DNA of 5,110 bases, from NCBI GenBank assembly GCA_002329405.1, contig DCTE01000159.1, positions 1 to 5,110 of the forward strand. Reading direction: 5' to 3'. A program made the translations under genes and the position numbers. Origin of the DNA: Ruminococcaceae bacterium UBA1448. Lineage in GTDB: Bacteria > Bacillota > Clostridia > Oscillospirales > Ruminococcaceae. Below, piece after piece: positions 1 through 3,972 of the stretch; position 1 is the stretch's first letter; every line of letters starts with the position of its first letter. The notes under the pieces are model-generated. The model made no database searches, had not been told where the DNA came from, and saw only the letters and a list, made by a program, of their open reading frames with translations.

Positions 1-1
1 A

Positions 2-30
2 GGCAGACAGAAAAAAGAAATCTGCCTGCC
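2..30 (-). terminator. Probable terminator hairpin after yabR, at window edge
   Basis: In the minus-strand transcript, positions 30-21 pair with 11-2 to give a 10 bp stem with one G-U wobble and a 9-base pyrimidine loop. On the plus strand the wobble becomes an A-C mismatch, so the fold favours transcripts arriving from yabR, which stops 32 bases upstream. The U-tract that would prove termination lies beyond the window, so this is inferred. Confidence 0.5.
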
Positions 31-62
31 ATTCTTACTAAAATCATCCACTAAAAACAGTA

Positions 63-587
63 TCAACCCTGCTGTTTACCGCCGCGGCGAGGGCCAAAAC
101 TTCCCCGTTTGCCGTCGGTATTGCGCTTGAGGTCGGAAATTTTTTCATCGCTGCGCGCCATAAATTTCGAGAGCATATCCTCAAAATCCTTGCTCCCGGA
201 GTTTTTGGGCACACTGTTCCAGTCACGGGGTGCACTGGCAAAACCGCTGTCCTTTTTAAACGCAGGTTTACTGGCCGGTCTGCCTTCCCGGTGTCCCTGG
301 CTCTGATCACGGGAATCCGTACGGGGACGGCGGGGCCGGTCCTGAGGCGGATTCTCCATCGCCTGTTTGACCGACAGGCCGATCTTGCCATCAGGAGCGA
401 TCGAAAGGATACGCACCTTAACGGTCTGTCCCTGCGTCAGATAGTCGGTAATCTCCTTGACGTAAGTAGGCGCGACCTCGGAGATATGAACCATCCCGGT
501 TTTTCCCTCGCCAAGATCAACGAAAGCGCCAAACTTCGTAATCCCGGTGACCGTACCTTCGACGATCTTTCCAATTTCCAGCTGCAT
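63..587 (-). CDS. yabR: S1-domain RNA-binding protein YabR
   Basis: A 174-residue protein with one N-terminal S1 (OB-fold) RNA-binding domain and a long polar tail. The S1 domain covers about residues 1-75: it opens with MQLEIGKIVEGTVTGI, continues with the FGAFVDLG and GMVHISEV signatures, and ends near KIGLSVKQA. Residues 76-174 are low-complexity and rich in Arg, Pro, Ser, Lys, Gly and Asp, ending GPRRGGKQQG, which suggests a disordered basic tail that adds nucleic-acid affinity. B. subtilis YabR, as I recall it, is shorter, so the tail is extended here. It is the last gene of the cluster, 29 bases after divIC, and probably shares the divIC sigma-A promoter. The ATG at 587 is chosen because the S1 fold begins there; the best Shine-Dalgarno (GGGAGG, 607-602) is 14 bases away, somewhat far. 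The family is assigned securely; its exact role (general S1 protein, ribosome- or RNA-associated) is not established. Confidence 0.9.
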   Translation of the reverse strand: MQLEIGKIVEGTVTGITKFGAFVDLGEGKTGMVHISEVAPTYVKEITDYLTQGQTVKVRILSIAPDGKIGLSVKQAMENPPQDRPRRPRTDSRDQSQGHREGRPASKPAFKKDSGFASAPRDWNSVPKNSGSKDFEDMLSKFMARSDEKISDLKRNTDGKRGSFGPRRGGKQQG

Positions 588-616
588 AAAACCCTAAGCT
601 GCCTCCCTTAAAGATT

Positions 617-907
617 TTACTGATTACCGGAAGCGTTATAAAAAACCTGTTCTTCCGGGAAGATGAGGCCGAGCTTCTCTCTGGCGGTGCGGATGACATA
701 GTCATAGTCCGCGCCTTCTTCGATACGTGCGCCAAGCTGCTGGTTTTCGATTTCCTGTTCTTCGCACTGACGAGTCAGATCATCGAGCCTGTTCTGATAG
801 GACGTAATGTCCACATACAGGACCATTGACGAAATCGCAAGATAAATAACCAGAGCGCCAACAGCTATTCCGAATAATCTGTTTACCCGATTTTTTTTGC
901 TCTTCAT
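617..907 (-). CDS. divIC: Septum formation initiator DivIC (FtsB-like)
   Basis: A small bitopic divisome protein of about 96 residues in the DivIC/FtsB family, which works with FtsL and DivIB/FtsQ in assembling the division septum. A short basic cytoplasmic end (KSKKNRVNR) is followed by one membrane segment at about residues 12-33 (FGAIVG-like hydrophobic run through SSMVLYV), then a coiled coil at about 35-65 rich in Glu/Gln (RLDDLTRQCEEQEIENQQL). The family's C-terminal motif follows: YDYVIRTAREKLGLIFPEE. The start is uncertain by one codon: ATG at 907, or TTG at 910 with a G-rich ribosome-binding stretch (924-920) 9 bases upstream. It lies 62 bases after yabQ, with its own vegetative promoter in that gap, which matches an essential growth gene sitting behind sporulation genes. 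Synteny (yabQ-divIC-yabR) supports the name strongly. Confidence 0.93.
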   Translation of the reverse strand: MKSKKNRVNRLFGIAVGALVIYLAISSMVLYVDITSYQNRLDDLTRQCEEQEIENQQLGARIEEGADYDYVIRTAREKLGLIFPEEQVFYNASGNQ

Positions 908-946
908 CAAAACAGCAAACCCCCACTATCAGTAATAATTAACTCT

Positions 947-975
947 ATTATACACAGGGCAAATCAAACTTTCAA
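947..975 (-). promoter_or_regulatory. Sigma-A promoter for divIC-yabR
   Basis: The minus strand reads TTGAAA (975-970), 17 bases, then TATAAT (952-947). The -35 box overlaps the TGA stop of yabQ (974-972). The start of transcription would fall near 940, giving a leader of about 33 bases before divIC. A perfect -10, a five-of-six -35 and ideal spacing make this the strongest housekeeping promoter in the window. Its position lets divIC and yabR be expressed in growing cells independently of yabP-yabQ. Confidence 0.85.
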
Positions 976-1406
976 GTAGATTTTGCCGATGCGGGAGCAT
1001 TTTGCGGATTTTCGGCCATTTGAACAGTTTTTTTAATCTTTCCTCTGCATATCTTATTCACAATCCAAATAATTCTTCCACACACCCAGCGAACCATCCC
1101 TTTAAGCAATCGTGTAAGCCGCCGCATCAGGCAATACACCGCCCGGCCGGCCGTCAGATAATAAATCAGAAAACCGAGTCCCTGTCCGATCAGCAGAAAA
1201 CCTCTGAGCTGTCCATAGGTATGATTGAGAAAAAAAATAAACTCAGCGACGCCGACGACCGCAAAGAAAAGGCCATCCTCAGCAAATGCGAGCGCAGCCC
1301 CCGGCGGGAACAGCAGCCGGACAGCGCGGAAAAAATCGTACACCACGCCGAGCGCCGCGCCGAGCAGACAGGAGGTCAGAAACAGCATTGCCTCAGCAGC
1401 GATCAT
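972..1406 (-). CDS. yabQ: Spore cortex biosynthesis membrane protein YabQ
   Basis: A 144-residue integral membrane protein of the YabQ family, needed in B. subtilis for spore cortex formation and located in the outer forespore membrane. Hydrophobic segments are visible at about residues 4-24, 44-61 and 68-90, with a further amphipathic stretch near 103-119. Family marks include the GxxLGVVYDFFRAVR turn (residues 16-30, with Tyr23, Asp24 and Arg27) and the acidic AEDGLFF start of the second membrane segment (42-48). The tail after residue 120 is basic then polar. It is shorter than my recollection of the B. subtilis protein (about 210), as many clostridial versions are. Its ATG (1406-1404) overlaps the yabP stop as ATGA, with GGGAGGGGG (1423-1415) as ribosome-binding site, so the pair is translationally coupled and presumably both sigma-E dependent. 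Confidence 0.9.
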   Translation of the reverse strand: MIAAEAMLFLTSCLLGAALGVVYDFFRAVRLLFPPGAALAFAEDGLFFAVVGVAEFIFFLNHTYGQLRGFLLIGQGLGFLIYYLTAGRAVYCLMRRLTRLLKGMVRWVCGRIIWIVNKICRGKIKKTVQMAENPQNAPASAKST

Positions 1407-1696
1407 TTTTTCCGCCCCCTCCCAAAGAAGGCGCGGGGCTGGTCATCCTGATAAAAGAGTGCCGAGACGGTACCGGTCATCGAAAGGTCGCCGCCATCGG
1501 AAGAGAGGTCGAGGATTGCCAGGCCCTGACCGCGGATCTCCAACCGGCCCATTGTTGTATCGAGGACGGCGAAGGTATCGTCAAAGCATTCAACCTGTTT
1601 GACGCCGGTCAGTTCGAGACGTTTACGGGAATCGAGAGAGAGGCGGTGAGGTTTAGCGGGCTGAGGGTTACGGTCACGCGCGAGTTGCTGATCCAT
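1403..1696 (-). CDS. yabP: Spore cortex protein YabP
   Basis: A 97-residue soluble protein of the YabP/YqfC family, acting in the mother cell in spore cortex assembly with YabQ. After a polar leader (residues 1-18) comes the family core: RLSLDSRKRLELTGVKQVE (about 18-36), FAVLDTTMGRLEIRGQGL (about 42-59) and LSMTGTVSALFY (71-82), the alternating beta-strand pattern typical of this family. The tail RAFFGRGRKK resembles the FF-basic end seen in relatives. The reading frame is open upstream to an ATG at 1771, but I choose the ATG at 1696: it has AAAGGA (1711-1706) 9 bases upstream, gives the usual length of about 100 residues, and lies downstream of the sigma-E promoter whose predicted transcript starts near 1732, so the 1771 start would not be in that transcript. 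An ATG at 1714 is a less likely alternative. It overlaps yabQ by four bases. Confidence 0.92.
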   Translation of the reverse strand: MDQQLARDRNPQPAKPHRLSLDSRKRLELTGVKQVECFDDTFAVLDTTMGRLEIRGQGLAILDLSSDGGDLSMTGTVSALFYQDDQPRAFFGRGRKK

Positions 1697-1738
1697 CCGA
1701 CCACATCCTTTCATAGCGGGGGCGCCTGCCCTCTGGAA

Positions 1739-1767
1739 AGAATATGCACGGTTTTCTGTCCTTATGC
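1739..1767 (-). promoter_or_regulatory. Probable sigma-E promoter for yabP-yabQ
   Basis: On the minus strand, GCATAAG (1767-1761) is followed by 14 bases and CATATTCT (1746-1739). Against the B. subtilis sigma-E consensus (KMATATT, 14-15 bases, CATACAHT) this matches five of seven and six of eight positions with correct spacing. Transcription would begin near 1732 and leave a leader of about 35 bases to yabP. In B. subtilis the yabP-yabQ genes are mother-cell genes under sigma-E, which agrees. The match is by eye and not experimentally supported. Confidence 0.7.
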
Positions 1768-1899
1768 GCATACATGCACTACCGACGGCCTCGGTTATGC
1801 TTAACTTTGACTAAGTGGTCGCGGTTGGAAAGTTTTTGCTAAACTGACGGAGAGTATAATAGAAAAGTTTTACTCGATTTTTTTCAAAAAATCGCAGGT

Positions 1900-1935
1900 C
1901 CAGGACAGAGTCCTGGTCGCCCGTCGCAACGGGCG
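1900..1935. repeat. Two adjacent GC-rich stem-loops
   Basis: Positions 1900-1906 pair with 1910-1916 (CCAGGAC with GTCCTGG, 3-base loop), and, after a single base, 1918-1924 pair with 1929-1935 (CGCCCGT with ACGGGCG, loop CGCA). Both stems are perfect 7 bp. They form the left end of the palindrome cluster. Confidence 0.8.
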
Positions 1936-1971
1936 AAATCCTTTCCCCCAAAACAAGCTCAGCAAGGGGTA

Positions 1972-1995
1972 GCCCAATGCCCGCAGGCATTGGGC
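1972..1995. repeat. 10 bp perfect stem-loop
   Basis: GCCCAATGCC (1972-1981) pairs perfectly with GGCATTGGGC (1986-1995) around the loop CGCA, the same four-base loop as in the 1918-1935 hairpin. No T-tract follows on either strand, so it is not an intrinsic terminator. Confidence 0.85.
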
Positions 1996-2043
1996 GTGCA
2001 ATTCCCGAAGGGATTTGCTGGACGCTATAGCAAGGGCGTCCCC

Positions 2044-2080
2044 TATGGGAAAAGGCCGTTCGATGCGGCCTTTTCCCATA
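2044..2080. repeat. 15 bp perfect palindrome, largest in the cluster
   Basis: Positions 2044-2058 (TATGGGAAAAGGCCG) pair perfectly with 2066-2080 around a 7-base loop; a T-G wobble at 2059/2065 may extend it on the plus strand. It directly abuts the 2020-2041 hairpin. The stem is long enough to form in RNA from either strand, and it lacks a following T-run. Confidence 0.85.
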
Positions 2081-2123
2081 AACGAGCGAGGACAGCAGTT
2101 CCGGCTAACCCGCTCAGGTGGGA

Positions 2124-2246
2124 CTACGTGGGGCGGCACGCCGCTGACGATATCCGACTTGTTCCCCCCATGAACTGTCCGGTGGACAGTTCATGGCGGT
2201 ACAACATAATCGTTTTTCGCCCTCTCAGCCACTCATGTGAAGCCAC
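2124..2246 (-). CDS. Possible 40-residue ORF with strong ribosome-binding site
   Basis: A GTG at 2246-2244 sits 6 bases after GGAAGGAG (2260-2253), one of the best Shine-Dalgarno sequences in the window, and opens 40 codons ending in TAG (2126-2124). The product would start MASHEWLRGRKTIMLYRHEL and end SSAACRPT. I recognise no domain, signal peptide or membrane segment; it is basic and contains two cysteines at most in a cysteine-poor chain. The middle codons are dictated by the 13 bp palindrome at 2168-2196, which argues that it is part of the repeat element. No promoter is evident after the rqcP terminator, so expression is doubtful. It may be a real small protein carried by the repeat, a leader peptide, or chance. 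Confidence 0.25.
   Translation of the reverse strand: MASHEWLRGRKTIMLYRHELSTGQFMGGTSRISSAACRPT
2168..2196. repeat. 13 bp perfect palindrome inside the small GTG frame
   Basis: CCATGAACTGTCC (2168-2180) pairs with GGACAGTTCATGG (2184-2196) around the 3-base loop GGT. It lies inside the 40-codon minus-strand frame, where it would encode HELSTGQFMG. In my recollection this palindrome occurs in many copies in gut Clostridia genomes, but that needs a search. Confidence 0.85.
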
Positions 2247-2291
2247 CGTTTACTCCTTCCGTCACCGCCAAAACAAAAAGCCGGAGATAGG

Positions 2292-2321
2292 AAAAGGCGA
2301 CAGCAGTTTCCTACCGTCGCC
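2292..2321 (-). terminator. Strong intrinsic terminator after rqcP
   Basis: In the minus-strand RNA, 2321-2311 pairs with 2306-2296 as an 11 bp stem closed by a GAAA tetraloop (2310-2307), followed by UUUU (2295-2292). Two of the pairs are G-U wobbles that would be mismatches in the plus-strand RNA, so it acts on transcripts leaving rqcP, which stops 28 bases upstream. It implies that yabP needs its own promoter. Confidence 0.87.
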
Positions 2322-2349
2322 CTGCACTTTATCCATGTACATTCCGCCG

Positions 2350-2592
2350 TTATTCCGGCAGGATCTCATACATTTCCGCTGCGTTTTCCTTGGTCGCATA
2401 CTCATTGACCGACAAAACCCTGACCTTCATCGGGCGGCCGACGCCGATTTCCAGTACATCCCCGACCTTGACCTCATAGGAAGCACGGGCGGGCTTGTCC
2501 CCGACAAGGATTCTGCCGGCATCACAGGCTTCATTTGCAACGGTGCGCCGTTTGATAATCCGGCTGACCTTCAAAAACTTGTCCAGTCTCAT
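2350..2592 (-). CDS. rqcP: S4-domain ribosome quality control factor RqcP (YabO)
   Basis: An 80-residue protein of the YabO/Hsp15-like S4 family. In B. subtilis RqcP binds stalled 50S subunits together with RqcH and holds the P-site tRNA during alanine tailing of incomplete nascent chains. The S4 RNA-binding fold covers about residues 1-52: MRLDKFLKVSRIIKRRTVA at the start (the diagnostic opening of this family), GRILVGDKPARASYEVKVGD in the middle (26-45), then beta-strands to about 62. The closing ENAAEMYEIL (69-78) is also shared with RqcP proteins. The start is set by AAAGGA (2607-2602) 9 bases upstream of the ATG and by the family's MRLDK opening. It is flanked by terminators on both sides: one behind hup, 39 bases before its start, and one behind its own stop. 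Since no promoter is visible in that short gap, it probably depends on read-through from hup. RqcH is not in the window. Confidence 0.94.
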   Translation of the reverse strand: MRLDKFLKVSRIIKRRTVANEACDAGRILVGDKPARASYEVKVGDVLEIGVGRPMKVRVLSVNEYATKENAAEMYEILPE

Positions 2593-2630
2593 ACTGATTC
2601 ATCCTTTCCGCCGCAATAAAAGCGGCAAAC

Positions 2631-2666
2631 AAAAGGGCTGTCCCGCAGTTGAAGGCAGGACAGCCC
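2631..2666 (-). terminator. Intrinsic terminator (or attenuator) between hup and rqcP
   Basis: Minus-strand RNA 2666-2655 pairs with 2646-2635 as a 12 bp stem including one G-U wobble, around an 8-base loop, followed by UUUUGUUU from 2634. It ends the hup transcript 91 bases after its stop. Because rqcP starts 39 bases further with no obvious promoter, partial read-through here would set rqcP level relative to abundant HU. Confidence 0.83.
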
Positions 2667-2756
2667 GTGGTAACCTTTACATCCGCATGCCAAGCCTGTT
2701 CCGATGGTCACGCCATGCAGTTCAGGCCGCGCCGCTGAAATCAGGCGGAGCGAAAA

Positions 2757-3032
2757 TTATTTGGCGATCGCGTCCTTCAGAGCCTTGCCGGCCTTGAAAG
2801 CGGGAACGCGGGTAGCGGGGATAGAGATTGCCTCGCCGGTAGCGGGGTTTTTGCCTTCTCTGGCAGCGCGGTCGCGGACCTCAAAGGTGCCAAAGCCGAC
2901 CAGCTGTACCTTATCGCCCATGATCAGAGCGTCGGTGATGCTCTCGATCACAGCGTTGACTGCCTTTTCGCAGTCCTTTTTGGTCAGTTCGGTTTTATTT
3001 GCAACTTCGTTGATCAGTTCGGTTTTTGTCAT
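2757..3032 (-). CDS. hup: DNA-binding protein HU
   Basis: A 91-residue HU-family histone-like protein that binds and bends DNA as a dimer in the nucleoid. The full-length family pattern is present: helical N-terminal dimerisation half (MTKTELINEVANKTELTKKD, about 1-40), the VGFGTFEVRDRAAR saddle (45-58), and the beta-arm with the NPATGE tip whose Pro63 intercalates into DNA, then the return strand IPATRVPAFKAGKALKDA (71-88). The start at ATG 3032 is fixed by GGAGG (3045-3041) 8 bases upstream; an in-frame TTG at 3047 overlaps that ribosome-binding site and is rejected. It lies 130 bases after mazG and is followed by its own terminator, so it is likely a separate, highly expressed unit, though I found no convincing promoter. 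HU at this spot of the cluster is common in Clostridia but absent in B. subtilis. Confidence 0.96.
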   Translation of the reverse strand: MTKTELINEVANKTELTKKDCEKAVNAVIESITDALIMGDKVQLVGFGTFEVRDRAAREGKNPATGEAISIPATRVPAFKAGKALKDAIAK

Positions 3033-3092
3033 GATAATTTCCTCCAAATTCTATTTGATCCGGGTCCTTTCACTTTTTGTACGCAGCGCGCC

Positions 3093-3114
3093 AAAAACGG
3101 CACAGATGGCCGTC
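3093..3114 (-). terminator. Weak terminator candidate after mazG
   Basis: Minus-strand 3113-3109 (ACGGC) pairs with 3101-3097 (GCCGT) around a 7-base loop, with a possible extra G-U pair, and a run of five T residues (3097-3093) begins at the last stem base. The stem is short, so termination would be partial. It lies 49 bases after the mazG stop and would partly separate mazG from hup. Confidence 0.35.
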
Positions 3115-3162
3115 ACCCACCGGATTTCAATGTTTTTGTGCAGCCAAACGCACAATTCTTCT

Positions 3163-3897
3163 TCAAAAGGTCTCTTTCAATAACCGACCTTCCTGTGCTG
3201 CCCTGTCCTCCGCAGCCGAGAACCGCTCTACCAGTCCCTTGCAGGCCTCCAGCAGGCTCATCTCCGCATCGGCACCCTTTTGACGGGCGGCGGCAACAAC
3301 TGCCAGCAGCAGCTCTCCCAGTGCTTCAGACGCCTGATCGCCTTCAGCCTGTTCGAAATTCCTGCACGCCTGTTCCAGCGACGCTGCCAGCTTTTCGCCA
3401 GCCAAAGCGCCAGCCTTGTCGGCCCGTTTGATCAGCTTGTCCGCCTTCATCAGAGCCGGAAAAGTCTCCGGCACCAGACGCAGTGTTTCAGCAGCTGACG
3501 TAACCCCTTTGGAATCATTCTTGATCTGTTCCCAGTTGGTCAGAACTTCGCCCTCGCTGCTGACCCGCAGATCACCAAAGACATGGGGATGCCGCATCAG
3601 CATTTTGCGGGTCACACCGGTGACCACATCGGAGAGGGAGCATCTGCCCCGTTCCTCCTCAATGACCGAATGAAAGACCACCTGAAACAAAACGTCTCCC
3701 AGCTCTTCACACAAGAGCGCGGGATCATCGCGGTCGATTGCCTCGACCGCTTCGTACGCTTCCTCCAGGAAATCACGCCGGATGCTGGAATGGGTCTGCA
3801 CCCTGTCCCACGGACAGCCGTCGGGCGCACGGAGCAGCATGGTCAGCCGGTGCAGGTCTGACAGGGTATAAACATCCTTTTTGGGAAAATCCGTCAT
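3163..3897 (-). CDS. mazG: MazG nucleotide pyrophosphohydrolase (YabN C-terminal type)
   Basis: A 244-residue all-alpha NTP pyrophosphohydrolase, which hydrolyses (d)NTPs to monophosphates and pyrophosphate, probably for house-cleaning of aberrant nucleotides. The first MazG domain (about 10-125) is intact: LRAPDGCPWDRVQTHSSIR (22-40), the metal-binding EEAYE (45-49), EELGD (64-68), and MRHPHVFGD (101-109) with NWEQIK (121-126). The second domain (about 140-244) is degenerate: KADKLIKRADKAG is kept, but the first acidic motif reads LEQACRNFE and the second ALGELLLAVV, so it is probably structural. B. subtilis YabN carries an extra N-terminal tetrapyrrole-methylase domain; here it is missing, with no sign of it upstream. 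The frame is open to 3963, but ATG 3897 is chosen because GGAGG (3911-3907) lies 9 bases before it and the conserved sequence starts soon after. It follows the flippase gene by 75 bases, probably in the same transcript. Confidence 0.94.
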   Translation of the reverse strand: MTDFPKKDVYTLSDLHRLTMLLRAPDGCPWDRVQTHSSIRRDFLEEAYEAVEAIDRDDPALLCEELGDVLFQVVFHSVIEEERGRCSLSDVVTGVTRKMLMRHPHVFGDLRVSSEGEVLTNWEQIKNDSKGVTSAAETLRLVPETFPALMKADKLIKRADKAGALAGEKLAASLEQACRNFEQAEGDQASEALGELLLAVVAAARQKGADAEMSLLEACKGLVERFSAAEDRAAQEGRLLKETF

Positions 3898-3972
3898 TTT
3901 TCCGTTCCTCCTCAAAAATCGTAAAACCCCGCAGGGGCAGCGGCTGGCGCATTTACAGCACACGGTACTATT

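Larger units (their letters stand above)
1875..2196. repeat. Mosaic of consecutive palindromes, probable dispersed repeat element
   Basis: Reading along the plus strand, stem-loops follow each other with little spacer: 1875-1894 (8 bp), 1900-1916 (7 bp, 3-base loop), 1918-1935 (7 bp, loop CGCA), 1972-1995 (10 bp, loop CGCA), 1998-2018 (8 of 9 bp, loop GAA), 2020-2041 (6 bp stem, 10-base loop), 2044-2080 (15 bp) and 2168-2196 (13 bp). Between 2081 and 2167 pairing is weak, with only 5 bp between 2084-2088 and 2111-2115. The tight loops, perfect stems and absence of coding logic resemble the modular palindromic repeats that are scattered through intergenic regions of gut Clostridia. That it is repeated elsewhere is my recollection of similar sequences and cannot be shown from one copy. 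No transposase, clear terminal inverted repeat pair or target duplication was found. Possible roles: RNA processing or stabilising structure, insulator, or a non-autonomous mobile unit. Confidence 0.65.
1697..2349. other. Long intergenic gap between rqcP and yabP
   Basis: This 653-base stretch has no established gene. Read in the minus direction it holds the rqcP terminator (2321-2292), a T-rich linker, a strong ribosome-binding site with a 40-codon GTG frame (2260-2124), the palindrome cluster (2196-1875), an AT-rich linker (1874-1801) with no recognised content, and the sigma-E promoter and leader of yabP (1767-1697). Long open frames exist here on both strands, but they run through palindromes and have no family resemblance; I treat them as by-products of the symmetry. 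Confidence 0.8.

Noticed and set aside
1855..1860. TATAAT on the plus strand, and TATACT on the minus strand at the same place
   Set aside because: No -35 box at 16-18 bases for either direction, and the region is AT-rich; nothing to transcribe on the plus strand.
1870..2139. 89-codon minus-strand open frame over the palindrome cluster
   Set aside because: It reads through six hairpins, has no good ribosome-binding site or family resemblance, and the opposite strand is open too, as expected of palindromic DNA.
2223..2260. GGCTGAGAGGG resembling the thi-box of a TPP riboswitch
   Set aside because: The second conserved TPP segment (ACCTGAT...GGATAATGCC type) is missing on the minus strand downstream, and no thiamine gene follows.
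1990..2619. 209-codon plus-strand open frame
   Set aside because: It runs from the repeat through the terminator and antisense across all of rqcP, a certain gene, and has no conserved domain.
3042..3059. TAGAAT as a -10 box for hup
   Set aside because: It lies so close to the ribosome-binding site that the transcript would start inside it, and no -35 box is present.
3923..3937. CCCC-TGC-GGGG-TTTT hairpin between the flippase gene and mazG (minus strand)
   Set aside because: Only a 4-5 bp stem just ahead of the mazG ribosome-binding site; too weak to call a terminator.
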